33,601 nucleotides of DNA, taken from the NCBI GenBank assembly GCA_945874765.1, contig CAMCHQ010000019.1, positions 1-33,601 on the forward strand, written 5' to 3'. Of the stretch, positions 1-5,866 are shown piece by piece (position 1 is the stretch's first letter; every line of letters starts with the position of its first letter). The position numbers were made by a program, and so were the translations under genes. Under the pieces are notes generated by a model that saw nothing but the letters and a program-made list of their open reading frames with translations, was not told the origin of the DNA and searched no databases. Source of the stretch: an uncultured Clostridia bacterium (GTDB lineage: Bacteria; Bacillota; Clostridia; Oscillospirales; Acutalibacteraceae).

Positions 1-47
1 TAGGCGGCCCTTATAGGGCCTGTGCAAACCACCAGTTCAACTGGTGG
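1..47. mobile_element. Probable end of an IS200/IS605-type element
   Basis: Two hairpins lie at the window edge: GGCCC/GGGCC around TTATA (7-20), and a perfect one with ACCACCAGT and ACTGGTGGT arms around TCA (about 28-48). Terminal and subterminal hairpins of this kind, especially AACCACC...GGTGGTT, are typical of IS200/IS605-type elements. The thioredoxin reading frame collapses exactly at this hairpin, which supports an insertion boundary. No transposase or TnpB gene is in view, so the family assignment is inference. Confidence 0.5.
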
Positions 48-227
48 TTATGATTTGACCTTGCCCACTTTGAGCGTACCGCTTTTTTCTTCGGCAAGCT
101 CATGCAGTATAGGAGAGAGCATTTTGCAAGGTCCGCACCAGTCGGCGTAGAAGTTCGGCAGGACGGGTTTGTCGGAACGCAGCACCTCATTTTCAAAATT
201 CGCAGCAGTAATTTTCAGTTCAGCCAT
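48..227 (-). pseudogene. trxA: Thioredoxin, 3' truncated
   Basis: The frame encodes 59 residues starting MAELKITAANF and containing YADWCGPCKM, the thioredoxin active-site CGPC near residues 31-34. A normal thioredoxin is about 105 residues; this one ends GKVKS-stop where the beta-3 strand should continue, right at the hairpin of the putative IS end. It therefore lacks the cis-proline and the C-terminal half of the fold and is almost certainly non-functional. The start at 227 is preceded by AGGAGT at good spacing, so the 5' end is original. It lies downstream of a ferredoxin:thioredoxin reductase-like gene and an Fe-S protein remnant, an association that suggests a ferredoxin-driven thioredoxin system before decay. 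Confidence 0.85.
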
Positions 228-255
228 GAGAATGACTCCTTTCTGTTATCCTTAA

Positions 256-530
256 TTATTCTTTGTTTTTCAGCTTGCAAATCCCCTGCGTCATGGTTCC
301 CATCGGGCAAAACGCACACCATGTGCGGGGCTTGTAGAACACCATAACGATCATGCCCAGCCACTCGAACAGGATATTGAAAAAGCCCAGTGCAAAATAG
401 ATGATTGCATATACCCACAGGTAATCGTACTAATGCTTTGCTTTAATGCGTCAGCTCTCACTTTCACCTCAATGCAACCGACGGGACAGAGCTTTGCGCA
501 CTTGCCACAGCCTACGCAGCGTTCCTCCCT
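256..530 (-). pseudogene. Fe-S membrane protein remnant, frame broken
   Basis: Two pieces in different frames appear to belong to one product. The upstream piece (about 530-430) reads ERCVGCGKCAKLCPVGCIE, a textbook 4Fe-4S ferredoxin motif. The downstream piece (about 428-256) reads a hydrophobic segment YAIIYFALGFFNILFEW and then TWCAFCPMGTMTQGICKLK, resembling the membrane and cysteine segments of NapH-like electron-transfer proteins. The frames do not join, and no start codon lies where the GGGAGG site next to the preceding stop would need one, so the N-terminus seems lost as well. Between the FTR-like and thioredoxin genes, it was probably the electron feed for thioredoxin reduction. Exact original boundaries cannot be set. 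Confidence 0.65.
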
Positions 531-733
531 TAATCCTGCAAGGATTTGTAATAGAGCATAAAGTGGCAGAATCCCTCGAAGCCGGGATCTGCAATTTGAT
601 CCTTAAACTCCTGGCACATACATTTGGTCGCCTCTGTGCGCTCCCTGCGGCAGGGACAGTATCCTCCGGTGCGCTTGAGTTCTTCTCTGATAGTATTGAC
701 AATCTCCTGATCGGGGATGAGCTTGATTTTCAT
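530..733 (-). CDS. Ferredoxin:thioredoxin reductase catalytic-like protein
   Basis: Small protein of 67 residues from ATG 733, which has AGAGGTGG about 6 bases upstream; an in-frame GTG at 742 overlaps that site and is less likely. It contains GYCPCRRERTEATKCMC and then EGFCHFMLYYK. The catalytic subunit of ferredoxin:thioredoxin reductase has three Cys pairs, CPC-CxC-CHC, that bind a 4Fe-4S cluster and form the redox disulfide. Here the third pair reads CHF: the codon at 560-562 is TTT (Phe) where TGT/TGC is expected. The cysteine missing is the one that pairs with the active disulfide in the plant enzyme, so this copy is probably catalytically dead. It has its own promoter with a Crp-type palindrome. 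Confidence 0.75.
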   Translation of the reverse strand: MKIKLIPDQEIVNTIREELKRTGGYCPCRRERTEATKCMCQEFKDQIADPGFEGFCHFMLYYKSLQD

Positions 734-763
734 GTTCGCCACCTCTTTCTTGATTGTGGCTTT

Positions 764-805
764 ATCATACCGCAGGACATAGCATTTTTCTGTGACGAGG
801 TCATG
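764..805 (-). promoter_or_regulatory. Promoter with Crp/Fnr-type palindrome for the FTR-like gene
   Basis: TGTGACGAGGTCATG at 791-805 is a near-palindrome with TGTGAC/GTCAYR arms. A TATGAT -10 box (minus strand) lies at 764-769, placing the palindrome centre near -41, the usual class II activator position. The palindrome centre is 65 bases from the ATG at 733, the same distance as for the related site in front of rubrerythrin. Confidence 0.6.
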
Positions 806-831
806 TTACGGCAAATTTTTATATAAGCGAG

Positions 832-880
832 AAAGAGCCGTGAAGTGGTATCTTACATACTGCTTCACGGCTCTTTGTTT
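832..880. terminator. Terminator downstream of rubredoxin
   Basis: A 14-bp arm AAAGAGCCGTGAAG (832-845) pairs with CTTCACGGCTCTTT (863-876). It is followed by a T-rich stretch on either strand, so it ends the rubredoxin transcript and separates it from the FTR-like transcription unit. Confidence 0.75.
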
Positions 881-900
881 ATAGGTTTTGTTGTACTTCC

Positions 901-1059
901 TTACTCAACTACAGAAAACTGGTCTTTGCCAACTGAACATAAGGGGCATTCAAAATCATCCGGAATATCTTCCCATTTTGTACCCGGTGCAATGCCGCCT
1001 TCCGGATAGCCCTTTTCTTCGTCGTATTCCCAACCACACACATCGCATACATATTTCAT
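901..1059 (-). CDS. Rubredoxin
   Basis: Protein of 52 residues starting [13 protein letters not shown]. The two CxxC iron knots are visible as CDVCGWEYD near residues 5-13 and [11 protein letters not shown] near 39-49, with the aromatic core WEDIPDDF between them, giving the single Fe(SCys)4 centre of an ordinary rubredoxin. Length is normal for the family. Start at 1059 has AGGAGA upstream. It is an electron carrier to desulfoferrodoxin and rubrerythrin, both encoded just upstream on the same strand, and a hairpin terminator follows its stop. It looks intact, unlike the thioredoxin genes further downstream. Confidence 0.95.
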   Translation of the reverse strand: MKYVCDVCGWEYDEEKGYPEGGIAPGTKWEDIPDDFECPLCSVGKDQFSVVE

Positions 1060-1145
1060 AATGAAATTCTCCTTTCTTTTTTTGTATCATGATATGTCTA
1101 TTTTAATAATATTCGGTTAACTTGTCGCTTTTTTACCAGAAACGA

Positions 1146-1520
1146 TCACGCTTTCCACAGACTGTGGAGGTTGCAATAGGCGTAGACCGCTTCGACCTCA
1201 TCGCCCTCGCATAGAGCGAAGCAGACCTCCGGTTTTTCGCCGGGATGCAGTTCCTTACGCTGATTGCCCTGCTTGGTCTGGAGAGATACCCATTCGATGT
1301 AGTGCTCCGGCAGCATGGGATGCTCCACAGAGCCAACCTTGACATGAACGATGCCGTTTTCCACCGTCCAGACAGGGACGTGCTTTTCCACGGCGGCATC
1401 GGTGGTGCCGGGAACGATCTCGCTCATCGGCTCGCCGCAGCAGACGACAGGGACGCCTGCGTCCTTAACTTTGGCAATGATGTTACCGCAATGCTTGCAA
1501 ATGTAAAACTTCTGCTCCAT
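1146..1520 (-). CDS. dfx: Desulfoferrodoxin (superoxide reductase)
   Basis: Protein of 124 residues. The N-terminal desulforedoxin-like domain carries CKHC near residues 8-11 and the adjacent pair VVCCGE near 26-29, which bind the rubredoxin-type iron. The C-terminal domain shows EKHVPVW, SVEHPMLPEHYIEW and AYCNLHSLWKA, supplying the His4Cys ligands of the square-pyramidal iron that reduces superoxide to hydrogen peroxide. Length matches two-iron desulfoferrodoxins. It starts 21 bases after the rubrerythrin stop, so the two are probably co-transcribed; rubrerythrin would then remove the peroxide formed. The ribosome site (AAAGAAGAA) is weaker than its neighbours'. Confidence 0.95.
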   Translation of the reverse strand: MEQKFYICKHCGNIIAKVKDAGVPVVCCGEPMSEIVPGTTDAAVEKHVPVWTVENGIVHVKVGSVEHPMLPEHYIEWVSLQTKQGNQRKELHPGEKPEVCFALCEGDEVEAVYAYCNLHSLWKA

Positions 1521-1541
1521 GATAATTCTTCTTTTCTTTCT

Positions 1542-2084
1542 TTAATAGTTTTCTGCGTGAATTTCAAAATAGCTCTGGGGGTGGTTGCAGGTAGGGCAAA
1601 CCTCCGGGGCCTTCTCGCCAATCACGATATGCCCGCAGTTGCGGCACTCCCACACCTTGACCTCGCTCTTGGCAAAGACCTCCGCCATCTCCACATTGTG
1701 CAGCAGGGCACGGTAGCGCTCCTCGTGGTGCTTTTCAATGGCGGCAACCAGGCGGAAACGCTGGGCCAGCTCATGGAAACCTTCCTCATCGGCTGTTTTG
1801 GCAAAGCCATCGTACATATCCGTCCACTCGTAGTTCTCGCCCTCAGCGGCGGAGAGAAGGTTTTCGGCGGTGTCACTAATGCCATTCAGCTCTTTGAACC
1901 ACAGCTTGGCGTGTTCCTTCTCATTATCAGCGGTTTTGAGGAACAGCGCCGCGATCTGCTCGTAGCCTTCCTTCTTGGCCTTGGATGCAAAATAGGTGTA
2001 CTTGTTGCGCGCCTCGGACTCACCGGCAAAGGCAGCCATCAGGTTTTTTTCGGTTTGAGTCCCTGCGTATTTCGTTTCTTTCAT
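1542..2084 (-). CDS. rbr: Rubrerythrin
   Basis: Protein of 180 residues. The N-terminal four-helix diiron domain has the E..ExxH motifs: [12 protein letters not shown] near residue 19, [11 protein letters not shown] near 52-62, and the second set in [10 protein letters not shown] near 115-124. The C-terminal rubredoxin domain has CRNCGH and CPTCNHP near residues 147-168. This is the classical NADH/rubredoxin-linked peroxidase of anaerobes, reducing hydrogen peroxide to water. The start at 2084 is preceded by AAAGGAGT, and the promoter has TACAAT with a TGTGAC-GAA-GTCACA palindrome centred 65 bases upstream of the ATG. First gene of the rbr-dfx-rubredoxin block. G+C content is well above the surrounding chromosome. 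Confidence 0.96.
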   Translation of the reverse strand: MKETKYAGTQTEKNLMAAFAGESEARNKYTYFASKAKKEGYEQIAALFLKTADNEKEHAKLWFKELNGISDTAENLLSAAEGENYEWTDMYDGFAKTADEEGFHELAQRFRLVAAIEKHHEERYRALLHNVEMAEVFAKSEVKVWECRNCGHIVIGEKAPEVCPTCNHPQSYFEIHAENY

Positions 2085-2115
2085 GGTAGATACTCCTTTC
2101 TGTTTTTTTGCTTTT

Positions 2116-2156
2116 ATTGTAGCAAATCTATGATTTTCTTCTGTGACGAAGTCACA
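2116..2156 (-). promoter_or_regulatory. Rubrerythrin promoter with perfect Crp-type palindrome
   Basis: TGTGACGAAGTCACA at 2142-2156 has perfect 6-bp arms. A TACAAT -10 box (minus strand) is at 2116-2121, putting the palindrome centre near -41, where Crp/Fnr activators contact RNA polymerase. The same motif at the same distance precedes the FTR-like gene. The cognate regulator may once have been the broken gene next to it. Confidence 0.7.
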
Positions 2157-2163
2157 TTCTTTT

Positions 2164-2456
2164 TTATTTTAGACGATTTAGTCTGTTCTTATCCCGCAGC
2201 GTGATTGCATCACGCTTCAGCTCCACCGGTCCGTCCTCCGAGAAGCTTTTGAGCATCCGTGCCACTGCCTCCCGTGCCAAGCTGATGTGCTGGGCGATCT
2301 GCTCATGGGTCTGCTGCTCCAAGTCAACCAGCCGAATGACCTCGTACTCGTCCAGTGTCAGCAGGATTGGCTCGGTATTCTCGCCCCCCCGTTGGAGCAA
2401 AATGTCTCGACTTGTGTTGCGCCACAAATCCGACGGCACCGTGGCGGTCTTGGCAT
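2164..2456 (-). pseudogene. Chimeric DUF134/Crp-type regulator, frameshifted
   Basis: From ATG 2456 (AAGGAG upstream) the product starts MPRPPRCRRICGATQ, the typical start of DUF134 DNA-binding proteins. The frame breaks in a run of seven C (about 2384-2390, G on the coding strand). In the next frame it resumes EPILLTLDEYEVIRLVDLE, still DUF134. From about THEQIAQHI onward it instead reads SLAREAVARMLKSFSEDG and VELKRDAITLRDKNRL, the winged-helix end of a Crp/Fnr regulator. The gene therefore looks like a deletion fusion of neighbouring DUF134 and Crp genes at their similar helix-turn-helix segments, plus a homopolymer frameshift. If the frameshift is a sequencing error, a fused DNA-binding protein of about 96 residues is possible. 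Confidence 0.7.
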
Positions 2457-2492
2457 GGACGCTTTTCTCCTTCTGTTTTCAGTATATACCAA

Positions 2493-2521
2493 ATTATAGC
2501 ACTTTATACAGGAAAAAGCAA
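2493..2521 (-). promoter_or_regulatory. Sigma-A promoter of the chimeric regulator gene
   Basis: On the minus strand TTGCTT (2516-2521), a 17-base spacer and TATAAT (2493-2498) form a strong vegetative promoter about 37 bases upstream of the ATG at 2456. Between here and about 2670 I see no gene. Confidence 0.8.
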
Positions 2522-2672
2522 TATTCTTTTCAAAAGCTGCTACAATTTCTGTCCTCATATAGATGCTGGCTGATATTCGGAGTCAAAAGCTACATATAAG
2601 CCATAATCGTATTATCAGATTATCTACATTTGACAGAACTTCGCAGGGCATGATGAATTTGCTTCCACTCAT

Positions 2673-3052
2673 CGAAAGAACGATGAAAAATGCAAATCCC
2701 ACTACATCCGTGCAGTCGTTTTGGAGGATATGGTGTGGATGCACATGGAAACTGTCATCAGCTATATTCTCCACTATGAAGATCACTTCCGTGCAGTTGT
2801 GCAGAACAGCTAAAAATAGAAAGTGATGAAAAGATACAGGCACGGAGAAAGCAGCTGACACAGGCTGAAAAACGTATTGCTGAGTTGGACAGACTGTTTG
2901 TGAAGATTTATGAGGACAATGCCAAAGAAAAATTGTCTGACGAGCGTTTTTCTATGATGAGTGGAAACTATGTAGGTGCGCCGGACAAGTCTTCCGGCAA
3001 ATGTCAGCAGAAAATCGGAATTGCTACGATGGTACAGGATTTATTCCGCTAA
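2673..3052 (+). pseudogene. Large serine recombinase remnant (TnpX/TndX type)
   Basis: Frame one reads THRKNDEKCKSHYIRAVVLED and on to about 2805. After a 1-base shift it continues EKIQARRKQLTQAEKRIAELDR, then LFVKIYEDNAKEKLSDERF to about 2965. This is the zinc-binding/recombinase region followed by the long coiled coil of large serine recombinases from conjugative transposons such as Tn5397 and Tn4451. The catalytic N-terminal resolvase domain is absent, and downstream sequence loses similarity after MMSGNY. It is debris from an integrative element, lying between the GC-rich stress block and the following AT-rich debris. Confidence 0.75.
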
Positions 3053-3147
3053 ACTTATTGATGCAAAGAGAAAAGGCGTGACCGAAGTCACGCTGTACTC
3101 TCCCTTGAAAATCGGGATTTTTAATTTTTTCCTGTTTTATGGGCACC

Positions 3148-3168
3148 GCCCGAATTGTCGGGCTTTTC
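3148..3168 (+). terminator. Short intrinsic terminator
   Basis: GCCCGA (3148-3153), loop ATTG, TCGGGC (3158-3163), then TTTTCTC. It probably ended the transcript of the recombinase element. A second hairpin with arms GCGTGAC/GTCACGC and a CGAA loop lies just upstream at 3076-3093. Confidence 0.6.
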
Positions 3169-3330
3169 TCTTGGATAAAACAAGGTACAAGCCACCGGGA
3201 ATTATTCTTTTGCTATAATTGCAACATATTTTGCAACATGAGTGATGATAAAGAGAATAAGACAAAGAAAAACAACGCTAAAACAGCACTAAAATGGCTT
3301 GAAATAGAGATAAAATAGTACAAATTATAA

Positions 3331-3435
3331 TCTCGAAAAAGAGTGGGAGTGAGAAATCAACAAGGTTGATTTCGAGACCGTTGCTCCAAATCTATGATTT
3401 GGGAGAAACAGTCCGGTGGACTGTTTCGTAGCAAC
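3331..3435. repeat. Multi-hairpin structured repeat, copy A
   Basis: Gene-free stretch of consecutive perfect hairpins: GAAATCAAC/GTTGATTTC (3353-3373), CTCCAAATC/GATTTGGGAG (3384-3405) and GAAACAGTCC-GGT-GGACTGTTTC (3405-3427). The last two are enclosed by GTTGCT (3380-3385) and AGCAAC (3430-3435), giving a three-way junction. The last hairpin recurs near 33481 with compensatory base changes. The rest of 3170-3580 is AT-rich, with TTGCAACA repeats near 3221-3240 and no gene that I can support. Confidence 0.65.
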
Positions 3436-3581
3436 TTGATAATAAATTTCAACGCCATATTTATAAGGGTTTTGAGGGTTTTGCAACAAAAATGGCAACA
3501 CTTTTTTTCAAAAACGTGTTTTCGGGCAGATGAAATAGTCCCCCTTGGCTTGCAACTAAACCTAAAAATCGCATAAATTTT

Positions 3582-3615
3582 AAGGCTTTTATCCTTTTTG
3601 GATGGAAGCCTTTTT
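3582..3615 (+). terminator. Intrinsic terminator
   Basis: AAGGCTT (3582-3588) pairs with AAGCCTT (3606-3612) and runs into five T. No intact gene upstream on the plus strand explains it, so it is a leftover of the debris region. Confidence 0.55.
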
Positions 3616-4061
3616 GCATATTTAGAATATTATAAAAGTAAAGAATTAAATCGCTTTTTTAAAGAGTTAAATGACAAGAAAAGATATAAATTTCGTTCAA
3701 TAGGGTTCAAAAAATTGAAAAAAACAGTAATTCTATATTAGAAGAATTATTAAAATCTATTAACATTGCTTCAATAGAAAATGAATTGGAAATTTTGCAA
3801 AAGTTAAGGAACAGTGAAACGCATTTTTATATTTCTTCCGACTATTTATCAGAAGATAATTTTGTTAAATTGCATAATATGATGATTGTTATATATAAGG
3901 CACTTCATTATTACAAGTTGTTACCTTATTGGGGTAGAGTGTCAAATTCTAGCGAGTATTACCATCTTAGTTTTAACGAAAAAGAGATTACTACATATTC
4001 TTATAAAACAGCTGTAACTAACTCATCAATTGCAAAAAGTCTAAAAAAGTCTTTTCAGTAA
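3616..4061 (+). pseudogene. Hypothetical protein, frameshifted, no clear start
   Basis: I do not recognise the family. One open frame (3616 to about 3710) reads AYLEYYKSKELNRFFKELN. It breaks near the A-runs at 3708-3724. A second frame continues IEKNSNSILEELLKSIN and then to 4061, with KLRNSETHFYISSDYLSED and YWGRVSNSSEYYHLSF. The join reads naturally as one lysine- and aromatic-rich protein of about 150 residues, so a small indel in the A-run is likely. No methionine start with a ribosome site is present, so the 5' end is probably missing. It sits in mobile-element debris; the function is unknown. Confidence 0.45.
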
Positions 4062-4089
4062 AATTATATGATTTTAGCTGTAATTCATT

Positions 4090-4164
4090 TTATATAACAG
4101 AACAGTATTTTAATGAAATAAAAAACAATTGCCCATTTTGGTTTCTGAATTCCTTGATTTTCAT
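4090..4164 (-). pseudogene. Truncated 5' end of a gene divergent from tetR
   Basis: A strong AAGGAGG site precedes ATG 4164, followed by MKIKEFRNQNGQL and then an apparently unrelated run to a stop at 4090, 24 residues in all. The excellent translation signals and the shared palindromic operator indicate that this was the regulated partner of the TetR gene on the other side. The coding sequence was cut off by a rearrangement near 4125. The original product cannot be identified from 13 residues. Confidence 0.5.
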
Positions 4165-4191
4165 ATTTTCCTCCTTGTTTCTTGCCGAATA

Positions 4192-4214
4192 ATATGATAC
4201 AATTTGTATCATAT
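4192..4214. promoter_or_regulatory. TetR-type palindromic operator
   Basis: A perfect palindrome with 11-bp arms ATATGATACAA and TTGTATCATAT around one central T. It lies between the divergent truncated gene (ATG 4164) and the tetR remnant (ATG 4282). Its size, symmetry and position match TetR-family operators that repress both the regulator and its neighbour. Confidence 0.75.
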
Positions 4215-4281
4215 AGAATATAGCATCTTGCAATATTGAGGTCAATATTTCAATCTGCAACAAAAGAAGGAATTTTGTGTC

Positions 4282-4548
4282 ATGAAGAAATATCTCCAAA
4301 AAACAGACAAACGAAAAATTGCAAATGAACAGGTAAAAGCAAAAATACGATTAACATTGCTTGAATTATTAAAAGAGAAAAATGCCCTGGATATCTCTGT
4401 CTCCGAACTGACACAAAGAGCCGGCGTATCCCGTTCCTCTTTTTATAGAAATTACAGTTCTTTTGAGGGAATCATACAGGAGATCATTGACGGAATGGCA
4501 ACATTTTGGCAACAATATAATATTCACATAAAACTAAGAGCTATCTGA
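4282..4548 (+). pseudogene. TetR-family regulator, C-terminally truncated
   Basis: 88 residues. It starts MKKYLQKTDKRKIANEQ and has the TetR helix-turn-helix as ISVSELTQRAGVSRSSFYRNYSS near residues 37-60. TetR proteins are about 180-220 residues; here the ligand-binding domain is gone after about residue 79, and the frame runs into KLRAI-stop inside the terminator hairpin at 4536. The DNA-binding half with its operator at 4192-4214 remains, but without the dimerisation domain it is unlikely to repress. GAAGGA lies upstream of the ATG. Both partners of the divergent pair are cut, so the region was rearranged on both sides. Confidence 0.8.
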
Positions 4549-4571
4549 CACTAAGTCCGATAGCTCTTTAC
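4536..4571. terminator. Bidirectional terminator
   Basis: AAGAGCTATC (4536-4545) pairs with GATAGCTCTT (4559-4568), followed by T on the plus strand and preceded by A. It ends the minus-strand GIY-YIG gene, whose stop is at 4574. Confidence 0.75.
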
Positions 4572-4573
4572 TT

Positions 4574-5416
4574 TTATGATTCTTCTATATCTTTGATTGT
4601 TTTATGTTGTTCATTTTTCCACTCTGTTCGCCCATTCGCATTTCTACCCATTACTATTGTTGCCGCAAGGGAAGGGCTTGTAAATATATAATCTTGTGTG
4701 AACTTAAAATTTTTATCTATTATGCCTTTTTCGATTAGAGAATTGCGCAATTTCACAATATTGTCCGACATGCTTGGTACGGTAGAAGATGCAATAACTG
4801 AACCTTTCATCACAGCAAAGCCATCTGATACTATCAAACCTTTTGCATCAGCCCCTCTGGCGGCTTTTATGAAAAAGTATGACTGCATGTCATTATGCCT
4901 TACAATGACGTCTTCAACTGTATCAAAAACTTTATATCCAAGTGTATTTACAAGCAATTTGGTATTGCTAATAAATTCCTGTAGCATTGCTTCATCATAT
5001 TCGGATATGGAAGAACAGGTTGGAACTGTTTTATTTATGACAATAGATCTACCTGCGCTTTTTGCTAACAAATAGAACTTGTTTTCAAGATATTTGGCAT
5101 GTGCTTTGTTAAGTAAATTATCTTTGCTGACAACAGCGATGCAATCATTCCAATATTTTGAGTCCTTTAAATGCTGTTGAAGTCTTGAAAACATCCTTTC
5201 GGCTTCACCAATGTAAACAGTATCATTATTATCATCACTTTTCCCAAAGAGAAAGTATACTCCTGTATTATCCGAATCATCTCTTTGCGAAAATTCAGAT
5301 AACTCACTTCTTGAAATCTTATATACACGACCGTTCCAGTTTGAAAGTTCACACATAATACGTCCGTTTGGATTTCCGTCAAATATGAACATTTGAATTG
5401 TTTTACTAAATGACAT
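4574..5416 (-). CDS. GIY-YIG nuclease family protein with DUF4357 domain
   Basis: 280 residues. The N-terminal half carries a GIY-YIG-like core: TGVYFLFGKSDDNNDTVYIGEAE near residues 51-73, then RLQQHLKDSKYW with the conserved Arg and downstream acidic residues. The C-terminal 100 residues match DUF4357: AARGADAKGLIVSDGFAVMKGS, then SPSLAATIVMGRNANGRTEWK. This two-domain architecture is common in Firmicutes, and I know no established role; a DNA-cutting or DNA-binding accessory function is inferred. Start 5416 has AGGTGATAATAT upstream. It is the only clearly intact gene between the recombinase and relaxase debris. No signal peptide or membrane segments. Confidence 0.8.
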   Translation of the reverse strand: MSFSKTIQMFIFDGNPNGRIMCELSNWNGRVYKISRSELSEFSQRDDSDNTGVYFLFGKSDDNNDTVYIGEAERMFSRLQQHLKDSKYWNDCIAVVSKDNLLNKAHAKYLENKFYLLAKSAGRSIVINKTVPTCSSISEYDEAMLQEFISNTKLLVNTLGYKVFDTVEDVIVRHNDMQSYFFIKAARGADAKGLIVSDGFAVMKGSVIASSTVPSMSDNIVKLRNSLIEKGIIDKNFKFTQDYIFTSPSLAATIVMGRNANGRTEWKNEQHKTIKDIEES

Positions 5417-5524
5417 ATATTATCACCTATCTGTTAGCTTGTCTTTGTAAGTTATCATCTGCTGATATAATCACAAATATTATAACCGAAAATAAAAGGT
5501 TTTGCAACTGACAAACTCTAAGGT

Positions 5525-5600
5525 TATATTTGCAGTCGCAGACTGTAGCGAGCATAGGCAATGTATTGCCGGAAGATAAGGGAGTACCCTTTAACCCCTA
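5525..5600 (+). other. Candidate oriT upstream of mobC
   Basis: The gene-free stretch before mobC holds two short inverted repeats: GCAGTC-GCA-GACTG near 5532-5545 and AAGGG-AGTA-CCCTT near 5578-5591, the latter followed by TAACCCC. In mobilisable Firmicutes elements the origin of transfer sits directly upstream of the mobC and relaxase genes, as here. No nick site has been proven. Confidence 0.45.
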
Positions 5601-5614
5601 AGAAAGGAGAACAA

Positions 5615-5866
5615 ATGAGAGAAAGAAATTTATCAATAAACATCAGAGTAACCGAAAATGAAAAATCAAATATTTGCAGAAAGGCAAAGCGTTCAGGTTT
5701 ATCGTTATCCGAGTATATTCGTAAGTGTGCGTTAGGTCAAAGCGTAAGGTCAGCACCCAATAAATATTTGAAACAGGCTTATCAATCAATTTGTCAAATG
5801 AATGACAGTAGGCTTGATAAAATAAAAGAACTTCTGCTCAAAGCGTGTTACGGTGGTGACGGATAA
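5615..5866 (+). CDS. mobC: MobC-like relaxosome accessory protein
   Basis: 83 residues from ATG 5615, with AAAGGAGA upstream; a longer frame exists but has no ribosome site. The sequence LSINIRVTENEKSNICRKAKRSGLSLSEYIRKCALG is a ribbon-helix-helix fold, as in MobC proteins that bind oriT and help the relaxase melt the strands. The stop overlaps the relaxase ATG by one base (TAATG), so the two are translationally coupled. This gene looks intact although its partner is broken. Confidence 0.8.
   Translation: MRERNLSINIRVTENEKSNICRKAKRSGLSLSEYIRKCALGQSVRSAPNKYLKQAYQSICQMNDSRLDKIKELLLKACYGGDG

Noticed and set aside
1245-2204. Plus-strand ORF of 319 residues
   Set aside because: It lies opposite rubrerythrin and desulfoferrodoxin, both with clear motifs and ribosome sites. 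It is a shadow of GC-rich antisense sequence.
3076-3093. GCGTGAC-CGAA-GTCACGC as a third Crp-type site
   Set aside because: Spacer is four rather than three bases, arms lack the TGTGAC end bases, and no promoter or start follows; a simple hairpin fits better.
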